Source: Gelidibacter pelagius (GTDB lineage: Bacteria > Bacteroidota > Bacteroidia > Flavobacteriales > Flavobacteriaceae). From it: a DNA stretch of 64,000 bases. Under the pieces are notes generated by a model that made no database searches, was not told the DNA's origin, and saw only the letters and a program-made list of their open reading frames with translations. Below are positions 45,319 to 54,943 of this stretch, piece by piece; the first letter of the stretch is position 1; every line of letters begins with the position of its first letter. Made by a program: the position numbers and the translations under genes. The stretch is from NCBI RefSeq assembly GCF_017581925.1, contig NZ_JAGEVG010000007.1, positions 1 through 64,000 of the forward strand, written 5' to 3'.

Positions 45319-47760
45319 ATGGCTTTGTCAGTAAGAAAGTTTCTCCCACACCTTTTAATAATTATTGGTTTCATAGCGCTTTCACTGGCTTATTTTAGTC
45401 CGGTATTGAGTGGAAAACAGATTTTTCAGAGTGACATCATGCAATATATCGGGATGTCCAAACAACAAACCGATTTTAGAGCTTCAACTGGAGAAGAAAC
45501 TTATTGGACGAACAGTGCTTTTGGAGGGATGCCAACCTATCAGTTAGGGGCAATGTATCCGCACAACTATATCAAAAAATTAGATTCTGTACTGCGTTTC
45601 TTACCAAGACCCGCAGATTATCTCTTCCTCTATTTTATCGGATTTTACATTTTACTCTTAACGCTTAAAGTTGATTTTAAATTGGCTGCGTTAGGTGCCT
45701 TGGCTTTTGGATTTTCTACCTATCTCATTATTATTTTGGGTGTTGGACATAATAGTAAAGCACATGCCATTGCCTATATGCCTTTGGTGTTGAGTGGAAT
45801 TCTTCTTGTTTTCCAAAAGAAATACATTTCAGGATTTTTATTGACTACGGTTGCTATGGCACTTGAATTAAGCGCCAACCACTATCAAATGACTTATTAT
45901 TTGATGCTATTGGTCTTGATATTGGGCGCGGTCTATCTTTATGATGCTTATAAAAAGAAGCTATTGCCACATTTCTTTAAGTCGGTGGGTATAATGGTGT
46001 TTGCGGTCGTTTTAGCCATCGGGTTGAACGCCACAAACATTATGGCAACCCAAGAATACGTCAAGGAAAGTACCCGTGGAAAGAGCGAATTGACCATCAA
46101 TGCTGACGGCTCTCCAAAGTCAATGTCTACAGGTTTAGATAAGGAATATATTACGGAATATAGTTATGGCTTTTTAGAAACTTTTAATCTCTTTATTCCG
46201 CGACTTTTAGGCGGTGGAAATGGTGAAGATGTTGGCAAGGATTCTGAAATGTATAAGTTTTATACGGGTATTGGTGCAAGTCCTATTGAAGCTTTAAGAG
46301 AAGTGAAGCACACACCCACCTATTGGGGAAGTCAGCCTATTGTTGAAGCTCCAGCTTATGTTGGTGCTGTGGTACTGTTCTTATTTGTGTTTGCTCTTTT
46401 TATGGTCAAGGGGCGTCTGAAATGGTGGCTTGTGGGCGGGGTGATGATGTCCTTGTTGCTGTCTTATGGAAAGAATTTAGGATTTTTGACCGATTTCTTT
46501 ATTCAATATGTGCCTATGTACAACAAGTTCAGGGCAGTGACTTCTATCCAAGTGATATTGGAACTTTGTATACCAATATTGGCCATTTTCGGATTGGTGC
46601 ATTTGTTCAATGCCGTTGAAAAAGATGAAAAGAAATTAAAAGCCTTAAAATTTGCTGCCGGAATTTCAGGTGGTGTTGCGCTATTGTTCTTGCTATTGAA
46701 AGGATCTTTCGATTTTGTAGGTGTTAATGATGGATATTACAGACAAGTATATGGAGAATACGGTCAGAATTTTGTAGATGCGCTTAAGGCTGACCGGAAA
46801 TCGATGTTTACTTATGATACTTTGCGAACCTTAATTCTCGTGTTGCTTTCTGCTGGCGGAATTTGGTTGTTTTTAAAAAAGAAATTATCGGAAAACACCC
46901 TTATTATTGTATTTGCCGTATTGATTCTTTTCGATTTGATTGGTGTTGATAGGCGCTATGTCAACAACGAAAATTTTGTATCATCACTTCAGGTGAGTAA
47001 ACCATACCAAGCTAATGCGGCCGATTTAGAAATTTTAAAGGACGATGGGCACTTTAGAGTACTTGATGTGACTTCAAGCGCGGCTAGAGCATCCTATTTC
47101 CATAACTCATTGAGTGGTTATCATGCCGCTAAACTAGGTCGTTATAACGAGCTTTTTGATTTTCATATTGCGAAGAATAATATGAACGTGTTGAATATGC
47201 TCAACACCAAATATATTATCGCCGATGATGACAAGGGGAATATTTTTCCGTACGAAAATGTAGATGCCAATGGAAACGCTTGGTTCATTTCCGAATTGGA
47301 AAAAGTCAATTCAGCCAATGAAGAAATGGTCGCTTTGGATAGTTTAAACACTAAGATCAAAGCCGTTACGACACAGAAATTGCCGTCATCAAATTACACT
47401 ATAGATTCAACATCAACTATTTCAATCGTAGCGTATGAACCAAATTACTTAAAGTATAGCTCTAATAACGATTTTGATGGATTTGCAGTGTTTTCAGAGA
47501 TCTATTATGCCGATGGTTGGAATGCTTATATTGATGGCGAATTACAGCCACATTTCCGTGTGGATTATGTTTTGAGAGGGTTGCCTATCCCGAAAGGAGA
47601 ACATGCCATTGAGTTTAAATTTGAACCTCAAGTGGTCAAAACTGGAAGTACGATTGCGCTGGCGAGTTCTATTTTATTTGGACTATTGGTTTTGGGAGGA
47701 GTCCTCAAGCTCCTGCGAAGGCAGGAATCTCAGGATTCAAAAGATAAAATCTCTAATTAG
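45319..47760 (+). CDS. YfhO-like multispanning membrane protein
   Basis: An 813-aa inner-membrane protein with about 12-14 helices and a C-terminal soluble beta domain (about residues 690-780, ADGWNAYIDGELQPHFRVDY). YFSPVLSGKQIFQSDIMQY and the NSAFGGMPTYQ loop resemble the catalytic first loop of GT-C glycosyltransferases; YfhO proteins glycosylate teichoic acids or lipids in other bacteria. The last codons (LLRRQESQDSKD) contain a dispersed palindrome, TCCTGCGAAGGCAGGA, so the tail is partly repeat-derived. It is in a run with a glycosyltransferase and a flippase. Confidence 0.85.
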   Translation: MALSVRKFLPHLLIIIGFIALSLAYFSPVLSGKQIFQSDIMQYIGMSKQQTDFRASTGEETYWTNSAFGGMPTYQLGAMYPHNYIKKLDSVLRFLPRPADYLFLYFIGFYILLLTLKVDFKLAALGALAFGFSTYLIIILGVGHNSKAHAIAYMPLVLSGILLVFQKKYISGFLLTTVAMALELSANHYQMTYYLMLLVLILGAVYLYDAYKKKLLPHFFKSVGIMVFAVVLAIGLNATNIMATQEYVKESTRGKSELTINADGSPKSMSTGLDKEYITEYSYGFLETFNLFIPRLLGGGNGEDVGKDSEMYKFYTGIGASPIEALREVKHTPTYWGSQPIVEAPAYVGAVVLFLFVFALFMVKGRLKWWLVGGVMMSLLLSYGKNLGFLTDFFIQYVPMYNKFRAVTSIQVILELCIPILAIFGLVHLFNAVEKDEKKLKALKFAAGISGGVALLFLLLKGSFDFVGVNDGYYRQVYGEYGQNFVDALKADRKSMFTYDTLRTLILVLLSAGGIWLFLKKKLSENTLIIVFAVLILFDLIGVDRRYVNNENFVSSLQVSKPYQANAADLEILKDDGHFRVLDVTSSAARASYFHNSLSGYHAAKLGRYNELFDFHIAKNNMNVLNMLNTKYIIADDDKGNIFPYENVDANGNAWFISELEKVNSANEEMVALDSLNTKIKAVTTQKLPSSNYTIDSTSTISIVAYEPNYLKYSSNNDFDGFAVFSEIYYADGWNAYIDGELQPHFRVDYVLRGLPIPKGEHAIEFKFEPQVVKTGSTIALASSILFGLLVLGGVLKLLRRQESQDSKDKISN

Positions 47761-47835
47761 GTACATTTTATAGAATATTTTAATTTGAACAAACATAATT
47801 GAGTATTAATTAATAGATTCCTGCCTTCGCAGGAA
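47711..47835. repeat. pair of TTCCTGC/GCAGGAA palindromes
   Basis: Two related palindromes: TCCTGCGAAGGCAGGA (47711-47726) inside the end of the YfhO gene, and TTCCTGC-CTTC-GCAGGAA (47818-47835), which ends seven bases before the ATG of the next gene. They share the plan of the TTCCCAC-TTTC-GTGGGAA palindrome at 16178-16195. Confidence 0.75.
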
Positions 47836-47842
47836 TTTCACT

Positions 47843-49132
47843 ATGCAAAAAAAAGCACTCATCATCACCTATTATTGGCCGCCTGCAGGAGGTCCTGGAG
47901 TGCAACGTTGGTTGAAATTTGTAAAATACCTTCCCGATTACGGCATTCATCCCATTGTATATATTCCTGAGAACCCGAGTTATCCAATGCTTGATAAAAG
48001 TTTGATTGATGAGATTCCTGAAAATGTAACTATTATTAAGCAACCCATAAAGGAACCTTATAAACTGGCTACATTTCTATCAAAACAATCGTCTAAAACA
48101 ATCAGTTCTGGGGTTATTCCGAAGAAAAAGAAACAAAGTTTTATGCAGCGTCTGATGTTGTATGTGCGGGGGAATTATTTTATTCCAGATGCGAGAAAAA
48201 GGTGGGTGAAACCTTCGGTGAGTTATTTATCAGACTATATCCAAAATGAAAATATAGAAACCGTGATTACTACGGGACCGCCTCACAGTCTGCATTTAAT
48301 TGGTCTGCAGCTAAAAGCCCAATTGGGAATACATTGGATTGCCGATTTTAGGGATCCTTGGACCACTATTGGGTATCATAAAAAATTAAGACTTACTGTT
48401 AGCGCTGCTGAAAAGCACGAACAGATGGAGAAACAAGTACTCACCACAGCAGATCATATTATTGTAACAAGCGAGAACACTAAAAAGGAGTTTGAAACAA
48501 AATCAAATCAACCTATTACAGTGATTACGAATGGATATGATTATCAGGAACTTCCTAAAGTATCAAAAGACTTAAAGTTTTCTTTGGCTCATATCGGGTC
48601 ATTACTGTCTGAACGCAATCCTAAGGTATTATGGAAGGTTTTGGGCGAGCTTATCAATGAAAATCAAGACTTCAGGCAAGAATTTGTATTGCGATTGATT
48701 GGAGTGGTCAGCGATGATGTTTTGAATGAGATAAAGCAGTTCATCCCTAAACAAAACATGGACATTGTTGGTTATGTCAATCACACGGAAGCTTTGAAAT
48801 CTCAAAGACAATCTCAATTATTATTGTTGATAGAGATTGATTCTGAAGATACCAAAGCGATAATTCCTGGAAAGCTGTTTGAATATATGGTGGCCGGAAC
48901 ACCTATTATTTCAGTTGGCCCAAAGGACTCAGATGTAGAACGTATTATAAAATCAACCAATACTGGCCGTTATTTTTATTATGATGATGAAGCTCAATTA
49001 AAGGAACATTTACTTTCTCGCTTTAGCGATTTCAAAAACTCAGCGCTGGCTTCGTTTCCGATAGGTTTGCAACAGTACAGTAGAAAAGCTTTGACGAAAA
49101 AATTAGCAGATCTTATTCAAGCCTTGCCTTAA
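47843..49132 (+). CDS. family 4-like glycosyltransferase
   Basis: A 429-aa GT-B-fold glycosyltransferase. The N-terminus KALIITYYWPPAGGPGVQRW is the typical start of a flavobacterial group. The acceptor-side TTGPPHSLHLIGLQLK and IADFRDPWTTIGY follow, then the linker VITNGYDYQEL. The sugar-nucleotide side has KLFEYMVAGTPIISVGP, the E-x7-E region of GT4. No membrane helix is present. Probably builds a surface polysaccharide with the flanking YfhO and flippase genes. Confidence 0.88.
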   Translation: MQKKALIITYYWPPAGGPGVQRWLKFVKYLPDYGIHPIVYIPENPSYPMLDKSLIDEIPENVTIIKQPIKEPYKLATFLSKQSSKTISSGVIPKKKKQSFMQRLMLYVRGNYFIPDARKRWVKPSVSYLSDYIQNENIETVITTGPPHSLHLIGLQLKAQLGIHWIADFRDPWTTIGYHKKLRLTVSAAEKHEQMEKQVLTTADHIIVTSENTKKEFETKSNQPITVITNGYDYQELPKVSKDLKFSLAHIGSLLSERNPKVLWKVLGELINENQDFRQEFVLRLIGVVSDDVLNEIKQFIPKQNMDIVGYVNHTEALKSQRQSQLLLLIEIDSEDTKAIIPGKLFEYMVAGTPIISVGPKDSDVERIIKSTNTGRYFYYDDEAQLKEHLLSRFSDFKNSALASFPIGLQQYSRKALTKKLADLIQALP

Positions 49133-49167
49133 AGCACAAAATTCTTATCTTCGAGTTTTAAACCTCT

Positions 49168-50625
49168 ATGGGAATAGTCACCAGCCAATCTTTTAAAAAT
49201 ACAGTTACCACTTACCTCGGGTTTGCTGTAGGCGCATTGAATACCCTGTATTTATATGTGTTCTTTATTTCTGATGTCTACTACGGTTTAATTTCATTTA
49301 TACTCTCGACCGCCACGATCATGATGCCTTTAATGGCTTTTGGCGTCCACAACACTATTGTTAAGTTTTACTCAACGTTCAAGACCAAAAATTCGCTCAA
49401 TAGTTTTTTGACTCTGATGTTGTTTTTACCATTGGCACTCATTATTCCTATCGGATTGATAGGAGTGGTGGCCTATGATAAGATCGCTGATTTGCTATCA
49501 CAAAAGAACGCTATTATTGGGAATTATGTAGGCTATATTTATTTAGCGGCTATTGCAATGGCTTATTTTGAAGTGTTTTTTGCTTGGTCCAAAACACAGT
49601 TGCAGACCGTCTTTGGAAATTTTATGAAGGAGGTCTTTCATCGCATTGGGATTATGTTGCTCTTATTCTGTGTCTATTTTAAATGGATTTCGGTGGATGT
49701 TTTCATTGCCAGTGTCATTGGTGTTTATGGACTAAGAATGCTAATTATGATGCTTTATGCCTTTAGCATCCGGTTGCCTGTTTTTAAGTTTAATAGGATT
49801 GATAGATTGAGTCCAATCTTAAAATATACTTTTCTGATCATTCTTGCCGGTTCTATTGCAACAGTCATTTTGGATATTGATAGTTTTATGTTAGGTATGT
49901 ATATTCCTATTGAAGAAGTGGCCTATTATGGCGTGGCCATATATATCGCAACGGTTATTGTGGTGCCTTCAAGAGCGATGCAGCAGATACTGCAACCTTT
50001 GACCGCTCAATACCTGAATGAGAAGAATAAGGTTGCTCTGGAAGATTTGTATGTAAGGAGTTCACAAACTTTATTTATTATTGGCGGACTTATTTTTTTG
50101 TTGATTGTCTTGAACATCAACTCGCTTTATGAAACAATTCCGGCTCAATTCAGCGGTGGACTTATTGTAGTGTTTTTGATAAGTATGGCCAAACTTTATG
50201 ATTGTTTGATGGGGTGTAACAATGTGGTTTTGTTTAATAGTGATTACTATAGAGTAGTCTTGCTTTTTGGCGTGATTTTGACAATTCTTACCATCAGTTT
50301 GAATATGATCTTTATTCCGAAGTATGGTATCAACGGTTCAGCCTTTGCTACGTTTGTTGCAGTTGCCGTTTACAACACCATTAAGATTTATTTTGTAAAA
50401 CGTAAGTTTGATATGATGCCCTTTACGATGGATACTGGTAAAGTCAGTTTATTAATTATAGTAATGGTAGGTATTTTCTATTTTTGGGAGTTTCCGTTTC
50501 ATCCTTTGGTAAATATCGCCTTGAAATCGGCTATGATTACTCTGATGTATGTTGTATTAATTTTCAAGATGAAAGTTTCAGAGGATATTAGTGCTTTGAT
50601 ACGTAAATATTTAAAAGTGAAGTAG
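49168..50625 (+). CDS. oligosaccharide flippase (Wzx-like, MATE/MOP superfamily)
   Basis: A 485-aa inner-membrane protein with about 14 helices and short loops. The start TSQSFKNTVTTYLGFAVGAL and the later YGINGSAFATFVAVAVYN match the polysaccharide-biosynthesis flippase family, which moves lipid-linked sugars across the inner membrane. It is the last gene of the glycan run (35 bp after the glycosyltransferase). Substrate unknown. Confidence 0.87.
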   Translation: MGIVTSQSFKNTVTTYLGFAVGALNTLYLYVFFISDVYYGLISFILSTATIMMPLMAFGVHNTIVKFYSTFKTKNSLNSFLTLMLFLPLALIIPIGLIGVVAYDKIADLLSQKNAIIGNYVGYIYLAAIAMAYFEVFFAWSKTQLQTVFGNFMKEVFHRIGIMLLLFCVYFKWISVDVFIASVIGVYGLRMLIMMLYAFSIRLPVFKFNRIDRLSPILKYTFLIILAGSIATVILDIDSFMLGMYIPIEEVAYYGVAIYIATVIVVPSRAMQQILQPLTAQYLNEKNKVALEDLYVRSSQTLFIIGGLIFLLIVLNINSLYETIPAQFSGGLIVVFLISMAKLYDCLMGCNNVVLFNSDYYRVVLLFGVILTILTISLNMIFIPKYGINGSAFATFVAVAVYNTIKIYFVKRKFDMMPFTMDTGKVSLLIIVMVGIFYFWEFPFHPLVNIALKSAMITLMYVVLIFKMKVSEDISALIRKYLKVK

Positions 50626-50928
50626 GGTGCTCAAAGTTCAGAGTTCATAAATCAAGTAGAGGATGAAAAAATATGGATTTCACCAAAACGAAATTTGATT
50701 AACGATTGACGAATGTTGATTTTTGAATAACGAATAACTCAGTATTAGTCTTCAATTGGCGTCTCTCGGGAAGCAGTATTTCAGGAAATTAATTATAAGT
50801 CTTTACGTTATCCCGCCTCCCCATTTGTACGGACCGGAAGTCAGCATATAAAAAAGGGAAAATCCCACAAGGCGCTTTGAGGCATACTCCTGCAGGACTT
50901 TCCACTAACCAACCAAAAAATTTATTTT
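50626..50928. other. intergenic region with heptad array and a structured element
   Basis: 303 bp between convergent genes. A six-unit 7-bp array (50697-50738: GATTAAC, GATTGAC, GAATGTT, GATTTTT, GAATAAC, GAATAAC) is followed by a short GC-rich piece (about 50811-50840). A stem built from GGAAAATCC and GGACTTTCC (50856-50903) may end one or both transcripts. No gene seen. Confidence 0.7.
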
Positions 50929-52197
50929 TTAATTTCCTCTACTTTGTGTAGATCTTGATCGTGATGGCGAAGCTCGTCTTTTCGCTGTTGTGTTTGTTCT
51001 ATTGCTACTTTGCGTTGCACGTGTGTTTCGCTCTCCACTATATGTACGAGTTGGAGCAGCATTTGGTTTTCTTTGACTCGAACTTTTATTGACAGTGGTA
51101 GATCGGTTTGTTCGTGACGGCGTTGATTTTGTACTAACATTTCTTGTTGATGTTCTTACATTGCCAGTGTTCTTCTTAACGGTTCCTGACGTGCTGCGTG
51201 TTTGTACGTTTCTACCATTATTGTTTCTATTCACACTTCTTGAAGTGTTGTTACTTGCCGTTGGTCTACCAGCTCTTGTAGTTTGGACAGAACGTTCTGT
51301 CGTGGGTTGTCTCAATCCTCTTTCTGAAGCATTCCTAGTGGTACTTTTTGAAACATTCCGGTTGGTTCTTGACGATTCGCTGTTTCTTCTAGCGGTTGCA
51401 TTGCGTGTTGCATTACCAACTGTTTTTGAACTACTTCTATTAGTTGCGGTTGCGCTTCTGCGTGGAGTGGCTTCCTGTCGGTAACGGTCACTCACACTTG
51501 AATTGGCTGCAACAGTATTTCTTCTACCAGAACTTATAGAACTTTCACGACGTGGAGAATATCTTACTGGTTCTCTGTAGTTATTGGCGTAAGGTCTGTA
51601 ATAATGATGTCTCACCGGCGTATAATATTGTCTATATGGTCTTGTATATACCACGCGATAATGTACTGCTGGAACTGTGTAATATCGATGCCATGGTCTG
51701 TGTACATAAATTCGGTTATAAACGTTGATATAACCAGTGTAATGTGTAAACCTGTGATGACGGTCATAATATACATGTAAGCTACCTACACGACTTACAC
51801 GACCATAATTGTTATAATGGATATTGACGTTACCTGCTTGGGTGATTCGTCCATAATAGTCATAATAAATTGGTGTGTTTTCTATTTGTATGATGGCTCC
51901 ATAATCGTCATATTGCACGTATGGTCCGTAATCATAACCCGTATTAAAACTGAACGATACATTTGGAGTATTGATGGAAATATTGGATCCAGGCCCATAA
52001 TTTGGAGCATAAAAATCAAATTGACCATCAGGGAATACAGAAAACTCAATACCACCTTCGGTAAAAATAAAGGAATTGCCGTATCCTTTAGAATAACCAT
52101 TATTGTATGAATTGTCTTTAGCAGTGTTGGTGGTTTTTGCGTTTACTGATGTCCCGATAAGGAACACTGCAGTAAAAAGTAGAGCTAATTTTTTCAT
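50929..52197 (-). CDS. exported protein with 16-residue repeats and a basic low-complexity tail
   Basis: A 422-aa protein. Signal peptide MKKLALLFTAVFLIGTSVNA is followed by FIFTEGGIEFSVFPDGQFDF. Then come four consecutive 16-residue repeats: DDYGAIIQIENTPIYY, DYYGRITQAGNVNIHY, NNYGRVSRVGSLHVYY, DRHHRFTHYTGYINVY. A Tyr/His/Arg-rich spacer (HRPWHRYYTVP) leads to about 200 residues almost only of Ser, Thr, Arg and Asn. The repeats suggest a stacked beta structure; the tail is probably disordered and could bind nucleic acid or polysaccharide. ATG 52197 is chosen for the signal peptide over an upstream Met at 52263. Confidence 0.8.
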   Translation of the reverse strand: MKKLALLFTAVFLIGTSVNAKTTNTAKDNSYNNGYSKGYGNSFIFTEGGIEFSVFPDGQFDFYAPNYGPGSNISINTPNVSFSFNTGYDYGPYVQYDDYGAIIQIENTPIYYDYYGRITQAGNVNIHYNNYGRVSRVGSLHVYYDRHHRFTHYTGYINVYNRIYVHRPWHRYYTVPAVHYRVVYTRPYRQYYTPVRHHYYRPYANNYREPVRYSPRRESSISSGRRNTVAANSSVSDRYRQEATPRRSATATNRSSSKTVGNATRNATARRNSESSRTNRNVSKSTTRNASERGLRQPTTERSVQTTRAGRPTASNNTSRSVNRNNNGRNVQTRSTSGTVKKNTGNVRTSTRNVSTKSTPSRTNRSTTVNKSSSQRKPNAAPTRTYSGERNTRATQSSNRTNTTAKRRASPSRSRSTQSRGN

Positions 52198-52493
52198 GAG
52201 TGTTTGTTTTTTGTTCAACATGTCTTGTAGAATACAAAGAATGTGCCAAGATTCATTACGCAATATAAGAGAGTTGATAATCAGTGCATTGTTTTGTTTG
52301 TTGATTTGTAGGTTGCTAAGGAATAGTGACGCAGTAGGCCTAAACCTTTCGTGAACCTCAGAGTTCTAATGATGTATTTGTTCAAATAATTTTTAAATTA
52401 GTTCACAGGTCTTGCTAAAGACAAAATTTATTACCTATCTTTTCCGATTCAACAATAGGCCATGAATCTTCAGGCCTTTTCTTAAATGTTTTT

Positions 52494-53495
52494 ATGGATT
52501 TTACCAATCCCCTTGTATATGGGGTACCCTTTTTTTTAGGCCTTATTTTATTAGAGCTTACTTACAGCAAATCACACGACCACAAAGATCTTTACAACTG
52601 GCGCGACTTATTTTCAAGTTTAGGCATGGGAGTAGGATCTGCAGTCATTGCACCTCTTGTTAAAACAATTACCGTCATCCTTCTTTTCAGTTTTGTTTAT
52701 GATCTGTTTAATCCTTTGGTAAACGGCGTACGAACCAACATTATGGGGTACGAATCTTTTGGATATGCATGGTATGTGTGGATTCTCTGTATGTTATGCG
52801 ATGATTTTTCATATTATTGGTTTCATCGTCAAAACCATATGGTCAGATTCTTTTGGGCGGCACATATTGTCCATCACTCATCCGATAATTTTAATCTTGG
52901 TACTGCAGTCAGAAATGGCTGGTTTACCATTTTTTATAAGCCTTTGTTCTATGTATGGATCGTAGCTATTGGTTTTCCACCAGAAATGCTTGTGGTATGC
53001 TTAGGTATTGAGGCACTTTGGCAATTTCAGTTGCATACGGTATTTATTCCAAAATTGGGGTTTGTGGATAAAATTTTGAACACGCATACCATGCACCAGG
53101 TCCACCATGCCTGTAATATTGAGTATATGGATAAAAATCATGGGGGAATCTTAAATGTTTTTGATAGAATTTTTGGTACATGGAAAGAGCTTGATGAAAA
53201 CGTTGATATAGCCTACGGGGTTACCAGTCCCCCCGATTCTTATAGTATATGGGTGATTTTGACTCATGAGTACTCTGATATTTGGAGGGATATGAAGAAA
53301 TCGAAAGACCTTAAGCACAAGTTTATGTATGTTTTTGGACCTCCCGGATGGAGCCATGATGGCAGCACACAAACCGTAAAACAGATCAGGAAGGAAATGG
53401 CCTTGGAAAAACTTCAATTGGCAAAACAAAACATCCCAAAGCCTTTGGGGAAAGAACTTCGGGATGATGTCTATACTACAGGAATCAAAGTATAG
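52494..53495 (+). CDS. sterol desaturase / fatty acid hydroxylase family protein
   Basis: A 333-aa integral membrane di-iron oxygenase. Histidine clusters HRQNHMVRFFWAAHIVHHSS (about residues 119-138) and HTMHQVHHA provide the eight-histidine site. Helices lie at about residues 8-22, 45-72 and 90-112. Members hydroxylate or desaturate lipids such as sterols, carotenoids or sphingoid bases. Substrate is not readable; with a sphingolipid enzyme about 10 kb away, lipid modification is reasonable. The 296 bp upstream of it contains nothing recognised. Confidence 0.87.
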   Translation: MDFTNPLVYGVPFFLGLILLELTYSKSHDHKDLYNWRDLFSSLGMGVGSAVIAPLVKTITVILLFSFVYDLFNPLVNGVRTNIMGYESFGYAWYVWILCMLCDDFSYYWFHRQNHMVRFFWAAHIVHHSSDNFNLGTAVRNGWFTIFYKPLFYVWIVAIGFPPEMLVVCLGIEALWQFQLHTVFIPKLGFVDKILNTHTMHQVHHACNIEYMDKNHGGILNVFDRIFGTWKELDENVDIAYGVTSPPDSYSIWVILTHEYSDIWRDMKKSKDLKHKFMYVFGPPGWSHDGSTQTVKQIRKEMALEKLQLAKQNIPKPLGKELRDDVYTTGIKV

Positions 53496-53862
53496 GTTCA
53501 ACTAATAAATACTCAAAAATTTATTTCCACCACTGGGTTTTATTACCCCGAGGCTCTTGATTTTATAATTTGCTTTTTTTTAATACGAGCACTTTGTCTG
53601 TAATTGCAGGAATCTTTATAAATAAGATTATGCTTTCTCATTAGTTTTTCTGCTTACGCTATACAATTGGGCTTTTCAATTTGCATGCCAAAAATATTAT
53701 ATTGCTGTTCTTTAGGCAATTGGGTTTTGCTGTAGCGTTGTGATTATGAGAAAGGATAATTGAGAATGATCAAATGACAAAATAGGACTGCCAACATAGC
53801 CTTACTTACGTAAAATCAAAAAATATTTTTGTTACATTTATGGGCTTTAATCACTTAGCTCT
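53496..53862 (+). other. intergenic region with 35-bp element copy C
   Basis: 367 bp without a gene. The 35-bp element (53525-53560: CCACTGGGTTTTATTACCCC then GAGGCTCTTGA) is 29 bp after the upstream stop. A -7-like TATTTTTG (53824-53831) precedes the DUF3667 gene. The rest shows nothing recognisable. Confidence 0.7.
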
Positions 53863-54936
53863 ATGTCAAGATCATTAAAGGAATGCAATAATTGTATTCA
53901 ACAATTTGAGAGCCATTTTCCGTTTTGTCCTTATTGTGGACAGAAATCAGGTGATCAGTTGACCTTAAGTGTTCTTTTCAACAATACCATTAGTAATTAT
54001 TTTTCTGTTGATGCTCGTTTTTTTAAGAGTTTCATCCCCTTAATGATCAAGCCAGGACATCTTCCCAAACAGTTTATCTCAGGCAGAAGATTAATGTATT
54101 TACATCCAGCCCAGATGTACCTGTTTATTTCAATTGTTTTTTTCTTTTTGTTTTCCTTTGTCAGTCGTAAGCAAGTAGAAAGCCTTGATAATGCCATTAA
54201 AAAAGATATAGAACAAAGTCACTTCCACAGAGATTCCATTAAAAAAGCGTCAAGAGATATCCCAACGGCAAAATATTCAGTTGAATCAGTTTTGGATAAT
54301 GAGGATCATTTGAGTACAACCGATCAACGACAAGTACAGGCGATAGACTCGGTCAAAAGAGTTGAAAGGAGCTCATCCAGTTCGATTTTTAATAGAAAAA
54401 TTAATGAAATGGAAATAGATTCGATGATTATTGCTGGTGCTTCAGATGAAGAACTTTATAAAAAGATGGGCATGAGGGCAGACGACGGATATCTCACCAA
54501 ACGAATGTATAAACAAATCCTGAAATTCTTTAAAACTAAAAGTGGAGGATCGATTTTACAGGCTTTCCTTGATAGTATTCCTCTTGCGATGTTTATTCTC
54601 CTGCCAATTTTCGCTTTTATTTTAAAACTATTTTATTTTAGAAAAGGACGATTTGTACATCATCTGGTTTTTAGTTTTTACTTTTTTGCTTTTCTCTTTA
54701 GTGTATTTACATTGTTGGTTATTGCCAATTTGATCTGGAATGATTTTCCTGGGTGGATTATGACATTAACCATGTTTTCAACCTTTTTCTATTTGTTCTT
54801 TGGTGTTAAACGATTTTATGGTCAAGGATATATCCTAAGTTATATTAAGAGTGGTGCCATCAGTTTTTTGTTTCTGTCAATGGTGTTGCCATTTGCATTA
54901 TTCATTATGGGAATGATGGCGTTTTTATTTTATTAG
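53863..54936 (+). CDS. DUF3667-like membrane protein with zinc ribbon
   Basis: A 357-aa protein. N-terminal zinc ribbon CNNCIQQF...CPYCGQKSG (residues 8-31), then a conserved FFKSFIPLMIKPGHLPKQFI and SGRRLMYLHPAQMYLF leading into a first membrane helix (about 85-105). A polar 120-residue loop follows, then three helices (about 240-355). This plan matches DUF3667, a Bacteroidota family of unknown function. Single gene. Confidence 0.83.
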   Translation: MSRSLKECNNCIQQFESHFPFCPYCGQKSGDQLTLSVLFNNTISNYFSVDARFFKSFIPLMIKPGHLPKQFISGRRLMYLHPAQMYLFISIVFFFLFSFVSRKQVESLDNAIKKDIEQSHFHRDSIKKASRDIPTAKYSVESVLDNEDHLSTTDQRQVQAIDSVKRVERSSSSSIFNRKINEMEIDSMIIAGASDEELYKKMGMRADDGYLTKRMYKQILKFFKTKSGGSILQAFLDSIPLAMFILLPIFAFILKLFYFRKGRFVHHLVFSFYFFAFLFSVFTLLVIANLIWNDFPGWIMTLTMFSTFFYLFFGVKRFYGQGYILSYIKSGAISFLFLSMVLPFALFIMGMMAFLFY

Positions 54937-54943
54937 TGAAACC

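Noticed and set aside
51089-51484. 131-codon plus-strand frame opposite the basic-tail protein
   Set aside because: It mirrors the Ser/Thr/Arg-rich tail in antisense and gives a Val/Leu low-complexity peptide.
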